This document shows positions 17,151 through 25,066 of a DNA stretch of 43,849 bases, one piece after another. The position numbers and the translations under genes were made by a program. The stretch's first letter is position 1. Every line of letters starts with the position of its first letter. The notes beneath the pieces were generated by a model. The model was not told the origin of the DNA. It saw only the letters and a list, made by a program, of their open reading frames with translations, and made no database searches. The DNA lies in assembly GCA_036171275.1 (NCBI GenBank), contig JAVHQT010000043.1, forward strand, positions 1 through 43,849, in the 5' to 3' direction. The stretch comes from PALSA-1006 sp036171275 (GTDB lineage: Bacteria > Pseudomonadota > Gammaproteobacteria > Burkholderiales > Gallionellaceae).

Positions 17151-17603
17151 ATGAATAAAATCAATATGTTATGGTTGGCAGCAATTGTTTTAGTTGGTCT
17201 TTTTTTAACCACCGCCTGGACTAATCAGGCTTTACCCCCAATGGAGAATACTCAAGTGACTACACTTATCAAAACTGATCTTAAGTTAGGCGAAGGCGCA
17301 GAAGCCGTTGCTGGGCAACATGTTTCCGTGCATTACACCGGCTGGTTTTACGACGAAGCGGCAGCGGAACACAAAGGCAAAAAGTTTGACAGTTCGCGTG
17401 ATCGTAACGAACCGTTTGAATTTCCGTTAGGTGCAGGCCATGTGATTAAAGGTTGGGACGAAGGCGTGGCTGGTATGAAAGGGGGCGGTCAACGCACTTT
17501 GTTGATTCCACCTGAAATGGGCTATGGCAAACGCGGCGCGGGCGGCGTGATTCCACCGAATGCCACTTTAGTGTTTGACGTTGAGCTGCTGGCGGTTAAA
17601 TAA
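17151..17603 (+). CDS. FKBP-type peptidyl-prolyl cis-trans isomerase, membrane-anchored or exported
   Basis: I start at ATG 17151 (MNKINMLWLAAIVLVGLFLT), which gives a hydrophobic N-terminal anchor or signal peptide. An in-frame ATG at 17088 would add 21 residues of poor quality. Residues ~35-150 form one FKBP domain with VSVHYTGWF, KFDSSRDRNEPFEFPLG, VIKGWDEGVAGMKGGGQRTL and IPPEMGYGKRGAG. These hold the aromatic and acidic residues that line the proline-binding pocket. The enzyme accelerates proline isomerisation in folding proteins, here probably in the periplasm. It precedes miaB by 49 bp, so the two may be co-transcribed. Confidence 0.85.
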   Translation: MNKINMLWLAAIVLVGLFLTTAWTNQALPPMENTQVTTLIKTDLKLGEGAEAVAGQHVSVHYTGWFYDEAAAEHKGKKFDSSRDRNEPFEFPLGAGHVIKGWDEGVAGMKGGGQRTLLIPPEMGYGKRGAGGVIPPNATLVFDVELLAVK

Positions 17604-17652
17604 GTAAGTATTTGATTATATTGATATTTATAATATTTTACCAAGGCTGTCT

Positions 17653-18981
17653 GTGACTCAAAAACTGTTTATCAAAACTTTCGGCTGCCAAATGAACGAG
17701 TATGACTCGGACAAAATGGCGGATGTGTTGCGTGCCTGTGAAGGCATGGAGCGCACCGACAATCCAGAAGAAGCGGATGTGATTCTGTTTAATACCTGTT
17801 CGATTCGTGAAAAAGCGGAAGAAAAAGTCTTTTCCGATTTGGGACGGGTGCGTCCGCTGAAACTAGCTAAACCCAATTTAATTATCGGCGTAGGCGGTTG
17901 CGTTGCCAGCCAAGAGGGCGCGACTATTTTTCGACGTGCGCCGTATGTGGATGTGATTTTTGGACCGCAAACCTTGCATCGTTTACCCGAGTTGATTGCC
18001 CAGCGGCGCGCCAGTGGTCGGATGCAAATGGACATTAGCTTTCCAGAAATTGAGAAATTTGACCATTTACCCACACCCGCGGTCAGCACCGGTTCAGCGT
18101 ATGTGTCGATTATGGAAGGCTGTAGTAAATTTTGTACTTTTTGTGTCGTGCCTTACACACGGGGCGATGAAATCTCGCGTCCGCTGGCCGATGTGCTGCG
18201 GGATATTCGCGGTTTAGTCGCGCAAGGTGTCGGCGAGGTGACGTTGTTAGGTCAAAACGTCAACGCTTACGCGGGCGCAGCTGAGGACGGCGAAACAGTG
18301 GATTTGGCCTTTTTGATTCGAGAAATATCCGCACAACAAGGCATTCAGCGAGTGCGCTATATGACGTCACATCCGCGCGAAATGTCGCCGCGCTTAATTG
18401 AATTATTCGGCGACACACCTAAGTTGGCGAACCATTTACATTTGCCGGTGCAATCGGGTTCAGATCGGATTCTAGCGGCGATGCAACGCGGTTATACCGC
18501 GCTGGAATACAAGTCAATTATTCGCAAAATTCGCGCTTTGCGCCCCGCTATTTCCATCACGTCGGATTTTATTGTCGGCTTTCCCGGTGAAACCGAAGCC
18601 GATTTTGAAGCGACCATGAAGCTGATCGAAGACGTGCAATTTGATATGAGCTTCAGCTTTTTGTATAGCCCAAGACCGGGAACGCCCGCAGCTGAATTGA
18701 GCGACGACACGCCGCATGAAATTAAAATGGCGCGCCTGAAACGCTTGAAATCGCGTATCGATGAACTGGAAAATGCGTATAGCGAAAAAATGGTTGGCAC
18801 GGTGCAGCGTGTGGTGGTCGAAAACATCTCGAAAAAAGATGTGAATGAAGTCGCCGGCCGGACTGACAATAATCGTGTGGTGAATTTTGCCGGCACGGCA
18901 GATTTGCTTGGGCGCTTTGTCGAAGTGCGCATTCTGGCTGTGTCGATGCACACTTTGCGCGGCGAATGGATTGGCGCATGA
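17653..18981 (+). CDS. miaB: tRNA-2-methylthio-N6-dimethylallyladenosine synthase MiaB
   Basis: The 442-residue protein is a radical-SAM methylthiotransferase. The N-terminal UPF0004 domain supplies Cys12, Cys49 and Cys83 for the second iron-sulfur cluster. The radical-SAM CxxxCxxC is Cys157, Cys161 and Cys164 (GCSKFCTFC). A TRAM domain follows at about 375-440. It adds a methylthio group to i6A37 of tRNAs that read UNN codons, using two 4Fe-4S clusters and SAM. The start is GTG 17653, fitting the conserved beginning KLFIKTFGCQMN. The stop overlaps the ybeY start by 4 nt (ATGA), so translation of the two is probably coupled. Confidence 0.95.
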   Translation: MTQKLFIKTFGCQMNEYDSDKMADVLRACEGMERTDNPEEADVILFNTCSIREKAEEKVFSDLGRVRPLKLAKPNLIIGVGGCVASQEGATIFRRAPYVDVIFGPQTLHRLPELIAQRRASGRMQMDISFPEIEKFDHLPTPAVSTGSAYVSIMEGCSKFCTFCVVPYTRGDEISRPLADVLRDIRGLVAQGVGEVTLLGQNVNAYAGAAEDGETVDLAFLIREISAQQGIQRVRYMTSHPREMSPRLIELFGDTPKLANHLHLPVQSGSDRILAAMQRGYTALEYKSIIRKIRALRPAISITSDFIVGFPGETEADFEATMKLIEDVQFDMSFSFLYSPRPGTPAAELSDDTPHEIKMARLKRLKSRIDELENAYSEKMVGTVQRVVVENISKKDVNEVAGRTDNNRVVNFAGTADLLGRFVEVRILAVSMHTLRGEWIGA

Positions 18982-19418
18982 AACACAAACTTTCCCTGTT
19001 AATTCAATATGCTAGCGCAGAACCAGCTTTGCCGACACGCGCGCAATTTCGTCGCTGGGTCAGTGTGGCCTTAGAGCAAGAAGTGCAAATTGCGCTGCGC
19101 ATTGTGGATGAACTTGAAGGCCGCGCACTCAATTTAAGTTATCGGCAAAAAGATTACGCCACCAATGTGCTGACCTTCGTCTATGACAACACAGAGCCAC
19201 TGTATGCCGATGTGGTGATTTGCGCGCCGGTGGTGGTGCGTGAAGCGGTGGAACAAGGTAAAACATTGCTGGCGCATTTCGCGCATCTCACCCTTCATGC
19301 CGCCTTACATTTGCAAGGTTACGACCATGAAATCGAGTCGGATGCCGCTGAAATGGAAGCGCTTGAAACCGGGTTAATGCGCAGATTAAAATTTCCAAAC
19401 CCGTACCTTGAGCGCTAA
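18978..19418 (+). CDS. ybeY: Endoribonuclease / rRNA maturation factor YbeY
   Basis: The product contains LTLHAALHLQGYDHEIESDA, the HxxxHxxxxxH-type zinc site of the UPF0054/YbeY family, and YATNVLTF in the middle. YbeY is a metal-dependent RNase involved in 16S rRNA 3' end processing and ribosome quality control. The ATG at 18978 overlaps the miaB TGA in ATGA and gives 146 residues; a frame start at 18966 is possible but has no support. In many gammaproteobacteria a phoH-like gene (ybeZ) lies between miaB and ybeY, and it is absent here. A possible terminator follows. Confidence 0.93.
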   Translation: MKHKLSLLIQYASAEPALPTRAQFRRWVSVALEQEVQIALRIVDELEGRALNLSYRQKDYATNVLTFVYDNTEPLYADVVICAPVVVREAVEQGKTLLAHFAHLTLHAALHLQGYDHEIESDAAEMEALETGLMRRLKFPNPYLER

Positions 19419-19457
19419 TTAGTCAAATAAATCAATAACTTAGTTTATTAAAGCCAA

Positions 19458-19489
19458 GGCGTGCGCAATTGATTCGTGCCGGGTTTTTT
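19458..19489 (+). terminator. Possible intrinsic terminator after ybeY
   Basis: GGCGTG (19458-19463) can pair with CGTGCC (19475-19480), using two G-U pairs, around an 11 nt loop, followed by GGG and six T residues. It lies between the convergent ybeY and FIST genes and overlaps the FIST stop codon region. Confidence 0.4.
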
Positions 19490-20624
19490 AGCGCACACAG
19501 ACAATCGCAGCATTGTGAAATCTGGGCATGCCAATCTCTGGAATGGTGTCGATTTCCCCTAAAGAAACGGCGCCCAGTAACGCAGCGCTGTGACTTAGTT
19601 TTTTCAGTTGCAACAGTTCTTGGTCGGCCTGCAGCTGGAAGTGCATTTTTCGACCGGCGCAGTAAAAAACCAGCAAAGGACTGTCTGCGTCTGCCACGTC
19701 AATTGGCGCTAATTTACCCGACAACGATTCAACGCACTGACTGTTTTCAAAACTCGGTGCGGTGAGTAAAACGATCAAAGAAGAAGTGGGAATTTCGCCG
19801 ATAAAGAATAAAGCGCCTTCCTCATTAAAGCCGATCGGAATTCGCACTAAGATGTCGCAGACGGTCATGATTCCAAACGGAAAATGCGCTGCATAATCGT
19901 AAAAATTCTCATGCGTGACGGCAATGCCATAAGCGTCGCGAATCATTTGCTGATAAATCTCAAACGCAGGGCGGTCGGAAATGGTATCAACCTGATTGGC
20001 GACTGAGGAAGTGGCGGGCAGGGGCGTACTAGACTGGGTGTAACCGTGTGCCAATTCAACCTGATTGGTGGCAGGCAAGATAAACCCGAGTACGCCATTG
20101 GCAATAATCTTTTGGTTATCAAACAAGCATGGCATGGATTTAAAAGTTTCGCTGCCTGCATTTACGCCGGCATAGCGAACTTGTTCATCCAGTTCGGCAT
20201 TTAATTCAGTCAGCGTTGCTTCAATGTTGGGCAACATACCATCAAAAATACTAAACAAAGTGGGCGTGGCGTCATCAGGCAGTGCAGCCAGTAATTTTTG
20301 AGTTTCTAACGCCATTTGAGTGCTGAGTTTGGCGGTTTTCCCTGGCGTTTCGGTCAGTAAAAAGGACGGTGGCATGACGTTAAAACGAAGCGCACTTAGC
20401 CCTTCGGTGACGAAAAGATGATTCACCACAATCGCCGGAAACAGCGCGCCGATTAGGCGAACACCGCATTGTTGACAGATTGACTGCAATTCGGCCACGC
20501 GATTGGCCTGCGCTTCGGGTAGCAAAACCAGTACGCCCATCTTTGGGAAAGCCGCTTGCCACGCGGTTAAAGCGACGGAGAATTGCGCCGTGCTCGAATA
20601 ATAAGCGCCAATAATTTTTTGCAT
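19488..20624 (-). CDS. FIST domain sensory protein
   Basis: The 378-residue protein matches a FIST_N domain (about 25-215) followed by a FIST_C domain (about 220-360). Supporting segments are LFSIFDGMLPNIEATLTELN, the YAGVNAGSE block, NGVLGFILP and LVFYCAGRKMHFQLQADQE. FIST proteins are thought to bind small ligands, perhaps amino acids, and occur with chemoreceptors, GGDEF proteins or kinases. Here the domain stands alone with no output module, so it would have to act through a partner. It converges with ybeY. The start ATG 20624 lacks a clear ribosome-binding site. No membrane segment or signal peptide is visible. Confidence 0.8.
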   Translation of the reverse strand: MQKIIGAYYSSTAQFSVALTAWQAAFPKMGVLVLLPEAQANRVAELQSICQQCGVRLIGALFPAIVVNHLFVTEGLSALRFNVMPPSFLLTETPGKTAKLSTQMALETQKLLAALPDDATPTLFSIFDGMLPNIEATLTELNAELDEQVRYAGVNAGSETFKSMPCLFDNQKIIANGVLGFILPATNQVELAHGYTQSSTPLPATSSVANQVDTISDRPAFEIYQQMIRDAYGIAVTHENFYDYAAHFPFGIMTVCDILVRIPIGFNEEGALFFIGEIPTSSLIVLLTAPSFENSQCVESLSGKLAPIDVADADSPLLVFYCAGRKMHFQLQADQELLQLKKLSHSAALLGAVSLGEIDTIPEIGMPRFHNAAIVCVR

Positions 20625-21056
20625 AAATTCATATTGTTCAAAGGGTTAGCGGGGTATTGTTTATTTTGTTCTTGGCGTTCACTTCGACAAGGTCGGGGCG
20701 AACGGTTGATTTAATCAGTGCTGCCTAAGTCATTGGTTACCGAGCCACAGGTCGGAGTTTAAAAAGGCAGCGGAATCTGGATGAAAAACTGGATTAGTAA
20801 GGTTTAATTCTATCGCGCTTCTTCAGAGCTTGCAAAGCGCGAAAACAACACCTGCCAAAGAATAAGAAATAGAGGTTAAGGTAGTGCGCTTCAGGTGGCG
20901 CGAATTCAATCAGTCGTTCGCCCGGAATTCGAAAGAATGTAAATTTAAGTGACTGATTTATTTGATATTTATTCTATGATGGTTCGAAAAAAGACTGCTG
21001 AGTTTATCCTGATTTCATCGAAGGACTCACTACGAACGGGGGCAAGCCTCGTTTCT
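20625..21056. other. Intergenic region rich in REP-like repeats
   Basis: This 432 bp gap lies between the FIST gene start and the phoB stop. A clear copy of the TTCGACAAG repeat is at 20678-20722, and two more diverged fragments lie at about 20908-20934 and 21018-21041 in opposite orientations. I found no open frame with gene-like features. Confidence 0.5.
20678..20722 (-). repeat. REP-like repeat, third copy
   Basis: Read on the minus strand the unit contains GCACTGATTAAATCAACCG then TTCGCCCCGACCTTGTCGAA. It matches unit A at 11724-11768 over about 42 bases with few differences, so the element extends beyond the hairpin to the ACTGATTAAATCAACC block. Confidence 0.6.
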
Positions 21057-21746
21057 TTAAATGGTTTTGGAAAAGCGATAACCACTGCCGCGCACGGTCT
21101 GCACTAAAGCATCCAAACCGGTCGATTCTAGCGTTTGACGTAAGCGCCTAATATGCACATCAACGGTACGCTCTTCCACAAAAATATGATCGCCCCAAAC
21201 CTGATCCAAGAGTTGCGCACGGCTATAAACGCGTTCGGGATGGGTCATAAAGAAATGCAGCAAACGAAATTCCGTGGGGCCGAGGTCAATGTTGACACCG
21301 TTGGCACTGACTCGGTGCGTGAGCGGTGACAGCTCAAGACCTTCTACCATCAAGGCTTCATCGCTCATCTGCGGCATTCTGCGCCGCAATACGGCACGGA
21401 TTCTGGCCATCAATTCACGCGGCGAGAAGGGCTTGGTAATGTAATCATCCGCACCTGATTCTAATCCTAGAATTTTATCTCGCTCATCGATACGCGCGGT
21501 TAACATGATGATTGGAATGTTGTGCGTGCGTTGGTCAGCCCTTAAGCGCCGTGCTAACTCAATGCCAGTCATGCCCGGCAACATCCAATCTAGCAAAATT
21601 AAATCCGGCAAAGCGCGATTGATTAAGGATAAAGCCTCCTCTGCGTGGTACGCCTGCAAAACGCGATATCCGCATTGTGCGACGTTGAAAGCCAATAATT
21701 CTTGAATCGCTGGCTCGTCTTCCACTAGCAAAATATTCGCTGTCAT
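21057..21746 (-). CDS. phoB: Phosphate regulon response regulator PhoB
   Basis: The 229-residue protein has a receiver domain with the acidic pocket Glu9-Asp10, phosphoacceptor Asp53 (LLDWMLPG), Thr in MLTARIDE and Lys in YITKPFSPREL. An OmpR-type winged helix follows (LGPTEFRLLHFFM, RTVDVHIRRLR, VRGSGYRF). The spacing and sequence are closest to PhoB, which activates phosphate-starvation genes when phosphorylated by PhoR. No phoR gene is adjacent, which is unusual because phoB-phoR is normally an operon. A Pho box with a well-placed -10 element lies upstream, implying autoregulation. AAGGAT precedes the ATG. Confidence 0.88.
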   Translation of the reverse strand: MTANILLVEDEPAIQELLAFNVAQCGYRVLQAYHAEEALSLINRALPDLILLDWMLPGMTGIELARRLRADQRTHNIPIIMLTARIDERDKILGLESGADDYITKPFSPRELMARIRAVLRRRMPQMSDEALMVEGLELSPLTHRVSANGVNIDLGPTEFRLLHFFMTHPERVYSRAQLLDQVWGDHIFVEERTVDVHIRRLRQTLESTGLDALVQTVRGSGYRFSKTI

Positions 21747-21779
21747 TGCCTATCCTTTGCAGATTTGATCTAGAAGGTC

Positions 21780-21813
21780 ATAATAAGGAAGAATTGTGAC
21801 AGAACCATGACAA
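21780..21813 (-). promoter_or_regulatory. Pho box and -10 element upstream of phoB
   Basis: On the minus strand TTGTCAT-GGTT-CTGTCAC (21813-21796) forms two 7-base direct repeats 11 bp apart, matching the Pho box consensus. Ten bases downstream is TATTAT (21785-21780), the arrangement seen in PhoB-activated promoters that lack a -35 box. The predicted start is near 21773. Confidence 0.65.
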
Positions 21814-22117
21814 AAACAAATAAATTGAGTGACTCGGATTTTGGCTTGAGCTGGAGGAGCAGGTTGGAGCTCAATTGCTTGAAAAGCCATTGGAATGGAT
21901 AACGGAAAATGGCAACGGTGCAGCCAAGGTTGCGGATCAGTACATCTAAATAGAAAAAGCGGCTAGAGATAAAGAATCAAAACTGGGGCAGCGCTGTTCG
22001 GCTGCATTTAGCAGGAGACTCTCTTAAACGCGATGCTTTATTGTCATGATGGTGGGGGTGACTTTAAGCACGCCACCGCACCCGCACACCGTAGTTATTT
22101 TCCTCTTGCCCTTGTGC

Positions 22118-22147
22118 TTGAGAAAACCCACCCACCATGCCTATAAT
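22118..22147 (+). promoter_or_regulatory. Sigma-70 promoter of the antitoxin gene
   Basis: TTGAGA at 22118-22123 and TATAAT at 22142-22147 are separated by 18 bp, a good vegetative promoter. The -10 ends 43 nt before ATG 22191. Confidence 0.6.
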
Positions 22148-22157
22148 TATTTAAAAT

Positions 22158-22187
22158 GTAATCCTGGTAATACAAATGAGGGATTAC
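22158..22187. promoter_or_regulatory. Candidate operator of the RHH antitoxin
   Basis: GTAATCC (22158-22164) and GGATTAC (22181-22187) form a perfect 7 bp inverted repeat just downstream of the promoter and up to the start codon. This is the usual place for autorepression by ribbon-helix-helix antitoxins. Confidence 0.4.
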
Positions 22188-22190
22188 GCC

Positions 22191-22430
22191 ATGGCTATAA
22201 TGTCTTTGCGCTTGCCGGATGATCTAGCTAGTCAGCTGGATGTGCTTGCAAATGCAACAGGTCGCTCTAAATCATTCTTAGGTGGACAAGCGATTCGGGA
22301 CTACATTGAACGCGAGTCTTGGCAGATTGCTGAGATTACCCAAGCTATCCGTGAAGCAGACAATGGTGATTTTGCTACTGACGATGCGATAAATATGGTC
22401 AGCGCAAAGTGGAAGCACAATGCAGGTTAG
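22191..22430 (+). CDS. Ribbon-helix-helix (CopG/RelB-type) antitoxin, orphan
   Basis: The frame is open from ATG 22176, but ATG 22191 is preferred: it has GAGGGA about 7 nt upstream and gives MAIMSLRLPDDLASQLDVLA. Residues ~4-45 fit an RHH DNA-binding fold (a SLRLPDDL beta strand, then two helices ending AIRDYIERESW). The C-terminal half, with AEITQAIREADNGDF and MVSAKWKH, is typical of antitoxins that wrap a ParE/RelE toxin. The stop overlaps an ATG that opens MQVRWLRVEF, the start of a ParE-like toxin, but that frame stops after ten codons. The antitoxin is therefore left without its toxin. Confidence 0.8.
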   Translation: MAIMSLRLPDDLASQLDVLANATGRSKSFLGGQAIRDYIERESWQIAEITQAIREADNGDFATDDAINMVSAKWKHNAG

Positions 22431-22452
22431 ATGGCTACGAGTTGAATTTTAG
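22420..22452 (+). pseudogene. ParE/RelE-type toxin remnant (first ten codons)
   Basis: ATG 22420 overlaps the last codons of the antitoxin, as in intact TA operons. It encodes MQVRWLRVEF followed by TAG at 22450-22452. The beginning resembles ParE/RelE toxins, and no continuation in any frame was recognised downstream. Confidence 0.5.
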
Positions 22453-22550
22453 GTTCGGGATCGGGTCGGAACGAACACAGCGATGGATGAGCTCGGAAAA
22501 ACCGCTTAGGAATCTTCGGGATAGTCGGCAGAATTTCGTCTGTGACCTGT

Positions 22551-22596
22551 ACTATTAATCCGCAGGTTCCTGGCTTGAGTCCAGGGAATAAAGCCA
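22551..22596 (+). pseudogene. tRNA-Asn-like 3' fragment
   Basis: Positions 22552-22558 can be read as an anticodon loop CTATTAA. It is followed by a stem strand TCCGC, a 5-nt variable loop AGGTT, a perfect T-arm (CCTGG, loop CTTGAGT, CCAGG at 22569-22585), a 7-nt acceptor strand, a discriminator G and CCA (22594-22596). The 5' half does not pair: the anticodon stem and acceptor stem partners are missing. It therefore looks like the 3' part of a tRNA-Asn gene (A34 in place of G34), not a functional tRNA. Confidence 0.5.
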
Positions 22597-22604
22597 TATA
22601 AATC

Positions 22605-22638
22605 AAGCACTTAGTCAGAAATGGCTGAGTGCTTTTCT
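22605..22638 (+). terminator. Strong intrinsic terminator after the tRNA fragment
   Basis: AAGCACTTAGTCA (22605-22617) pairs over 13 positions, including two G-U pairs, with TGGCTGAGTGCTT (22622-22634) around a GAAA loop, followed by TTCT. Confidence 0.75.
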
Positions 22639-22755
22639 ATTCATTTGTCTGTGTGTAGGGGTTAGGTCGGAATTTTCAATCAACACACGCCCATTTAGTC
22701 GCCCCTTATCTTGAATTCTATCCTCAGTTAAAAAATACGTTTTGACGAGGCAAGG

Positions 22756-23541
22756 TTAGCGCGTCAAACGTTGTCGAAATAGCACCAGCGATATATAAAA
22801 TCCGCCCAAGGCATACGCGAGCAAAACGGCAATATGCAATAAAAATGCAGCCGGTAGTTGCCCACTCATCAGCGGACGAGCAAGGTCAATCGCGTGTGTT
22901 AGCGGCAAGAAATTAGCCGCGATTTGCAAACTTTCTGGTAATTGGCTGACTGGAAAGAAAACCCCACACAACAACATCATCGGCGTAATCACCAGCGTAA
23001 AGTAATACATGAAAAAATCATATGAGGGTGCAAGCGCAGTCATAATCAACCCCATTCCGGCGAACGCTAAACCAATCAGCAATGCTAAAGGAATCATCCA
23101 TATCATCATCCACGAATGCGACAAGCCCAACAAACCAATGACGGCGAGTACGGCGATGCCGGACATTAAGCTCTTAGTTGCCGCCCACAAAATTTCTGAC
23201 AACACGACATCATCCAAAGAGGTGGGCGTATTCAAAATCGCCTCCCAAGTTCGCTGCTCATGCATTCGCGCAAAGCCAGAATAGAGCGCTTCAAAACTGG
23301 CGCTGTTCATGGTGCTATAACACACGGTTCCGGCTGCGAGAAAAGTCATATAGGACGTGCCGCCCATGTCGGGCAAGAGACTGCCCAAGCCATAGCCCAA
23401 GCCCAGCATATAAATCACTGGGTCGGCTAAGTGTCCCATGATGGAGGCGGCAGCAGTTTTTCGCCACACCAAAAAATGCCGCTGCCAAATCGGAAAAAAA
23501 CGCCAGCTAAATTGGGGTAAAGCATAGTTATATCGGTTCAT
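22756..23541 (-). CDS. ABC-2 type transporter permease (NodJ-like)
   Basis: The 261-residue product has six hydrophobic segments and the ABC-2 family pattern, including FLAAGTVCYSTMNSASFEAL, RTWEAILNTPTSLDDVVLSE and a C-terminal MMLLCGVFFPVSQLPESLQI followed by LPLTHAIDLARPL. This matches NodJ-type exporter permeases. Its start codon overlaps the stop of the upstream ATPase gene by 4 nt, so the two subunits should be made together. In rhizobia NodIJ exports lipo-chitooligosaccharides. In other proteobacteria the substrate is unknown, so I do not assign the nod symbol. Confidence 0.87.
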   Translation of the reverse strand: MNRYNYALPQFSWRFFPIWQRHFLVWRKTAAASIMGHLADPVIYMLGLGYGLGSLLPDMGGTSYMTFLAAGTVCYSTMNSASFEALYSGFARMHEQRTWEAILNTPTSLDDVVLSEILWAATKSLMSGIAVLAVIGLLGLSHSWMMIWMIPLALLIGLAFAGMGLIMTALAPSYDFFMYYFTLVITPMMLLCGVFFPVSQLPESLQIAANFLPLTHAIDLARPLMSGQLPAAFLLHIAVLLAYALGGFYISLVLFRQRLTR

Positions 23542-24452
23542 TCGCGCATTTCCCGTCCGGTGAGTTTTAAAAATACGTCTTCTAAATTGGCTGGTCTATG
23601 CAGATAGCGCAAATCCGTTTGGGTTTGCAAATGCGCAACTAAAGGCTGTGCATTTTGCAGATAACAAAACACGGTTTCGCCACTTAATTCAAAGCGTTGC
23701 ACATAATTTGCGGCGTGTTGCGCTGCCCATTCCGCAACGTTTTCGCCAAAAACCTCAACCACTTGTGGCTCGATATTTTGTTCAATCAATTCACGCGGAG
23801 AGCCTTGGCTAATCAACTTTCCGTTGTCTAACACCGCGAGGCGATCACACAGGCGTTCCGCTTCGTCCATAAAGTGCGTGGTCAACAGCAGCGTTTTGCC
23901 TTGCTGCATCAATTCGCGCAACCGTTGCCAAATTAAATGCCGGGCTTGCGGGTCCAAACCGGTGGTGGGTTCATCCAGAAAAATGATTTCGGGATCATTT
24001 ACCAGTGCGCGCGCCAAGGTGAGACGGCGTTTCATTCCGCCCGATAGTGTAGGCACTTTGGCATCGCGTTTTAGAGTCAAACTGGCGAATTCTAGCAGCG
24101 ACGGAATGCGCGCTTCGATTTCGCGATCTTGCATACCGAAGTAACGTCCGTACACCAGTAAATTTTCTGCCACGGTAAAGTCAGGATCGAGGTTGTCCAT
24201 TTGCGGCACCACGCCCACGCGGATGCGTGCTTCTCTGGCGGCTTGCGGCACCGGCAAACCGAGCAATTTAACTTCACCGGCATCCGGCGCAATTAAACCG
24301 AGCAACATTCGCAAGGTGGTGGTTTTCCCCGCGCCATTTGGGCCGAGCAAACCAAAACATTCCCCTTTGTGGATGCTTAAATTAAGCCCGTCCACCACAC
24401 ATTGCTCGCCGTAAGATTTTTGCAGCCCGCTGGCACTTAGCACGGTATTCAT
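23538..24452 (-). CDS. ABC transporter ATP-binding protein (NodI-like)
   Basis: This 304-residue ATPase has Walker A GPNGAGKTTT (residues ~37-46), Q-loop VVPQMDNLDPDFTV, signature LSGGMKRRL, Walker B EIIFLDEPTTGLDP and the H-loop LLLTTHFMDEAE. A C-terminal extension of about 80 residues is typical of NodI/DrrA-type exporters. It pairs with the downstream NodJ-like permease, sharing an ATGA overlap, and its own ATG overlaps the stop of the hydrolase gene by 4 nt. It energises export of an unknown substrate across the inner membrane. Confidence 0.9.
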   Translation of the reverse strand: MNTVLSASGLQKSYGEQCVVDGLNLSIHKGECFGLLGPNGAGKTTTLRMLLGLIAPDAGEVKLLGLPVPQAAREARIRVGVVPQMDNLDPDFTVAENLLVYGRYFGMQDREIEARIPSLLEFASLTLKRDAKVPTLSGGMKRRLTLARALVNDPEIIFLDEPTTGLDPQARHLIWQRLRELMQQGKTLLLTTHFMDEAERLCDRLAVLDNGKLISQGSPRELIEQNIEPQVVEVFGENVAEWAAQHAANYVQRFELSGETVFCYLQNAQPLVAHLQTQTDLRYLHRPANLEDVFLKLTGREMRE

Positions 24453-25066
24453 AGTGAAACTCCATTGAAATGCTGTTTAATCAGTTGGCGTAATTGGGTT
24501 AAGCGGCCATGAAAAAAGTGCCCAGCTTCCGGCAATACCAGCAGCGGCAATTGCAAGGGACGTGCCCACGCCAGTGCATCGGCCAAGGGGACGATTTCGT
24601 CCAATTCGCCATGAATAACCAGCGTATTTTCTGCCACTGCAGGCATGGCAAAACGTCCAACAGCAGGCGCGGCCAAAATTAAATGACGTGGTTGCAAAAT
24701 GGCGGCGGCACGCGCGGCAACATAGCCACCAAAAGAAAAGCCCGACAAAAGCAACGGTAAGTCGCCGAATTGTTCGCGGGCAAATTCGGCAATCGCTAGC
24801 ACATCTTGCAATTCGCCATCGCCGCCGGTGAATTCGCCCGCGCTCGCACCGACACCGCGAAAGTTAAAGCGCAGCGCGACACAGCCCAAGTCGGCAAAGG
24901 TTTTGGCTAAAGTGACGGCCACTTTGTTGTCCATCGTGCCGCCCATGGTGGGCAGCGGATGGCAAATAATCGCCAAGGCTTTCGTGGTAAATTCGCCGAT
25001 ATGCGCCACCCCTTCCAGTATGCCAGCAGCGCCCTGCGTGCTGAAAGTTTGTAGGCGCACAGTCAT
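24449..25066 (-). CDS. Alpha/beta hydrolase
   Basis: The 205-residue protein has the alpha/beta hydrolase catalytic triad. The nucleophile Ser lies in GFSFGG (about residue 114), an Asp in HGELDEIVP and a His in LPEAGHFFHGRL. The CHPLPTMGGTMDNKV segment near residue 36 and FNFRGVGASAGEF near 67 place it with small CocE/dienelactone-hydrolase-like proteins found widely in proteobacteria. The substrate is unknown. It overlaps its neighbours by 4 nt on both sides and so lies in the middle of a tight four-gene operon with the 2Fe-2S protein and the NodIJ-like exporter. Confidence 0.85.
   Translation of the reverse strand: MTVRLQTFSTQGAAGILEGVAHIGEFTTKALAIICHPLPTMGGTMDNKVAVTLAKTFADLGCVALRFNFRGVGASAGEFTGGDGELQDVLAIAEFAREQFGDLPLLLSGFSFGGYVAARAAAILQPRHLILAAPAVGRFAMPAVAENTLVIHGELDEIVPLADALAWARPLQLPLLVLPEAGHFFHGRLTQLRQLIKQHFNGVSL

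Larger units (their letters stand above)
21747..22190. other. Intergenic region between phoB and the RHH antitoxin
   Basis: Apart from the Pho box at the left and the antitoxin promoter and operator at the right, the ~300 bp between (21814-22117) shows no convincing gene, RNA or repeat. Several short frames exist but none has a recognisable product. Confidence 0.4.

Noticed and set aside
17658..18986. Several 140-165-codon minus-strand frames opposite miaB
   Set aside because: miaB is unambiguous along its whole length, and the antisense frames have no ribosome-binding sites or family matches.
22521..22596. A complete functional tRNA-Asn gene
   Set aside because: The acceptor and anticodon stems do not pair with the 5' side, so only the 3' portion can be supported.
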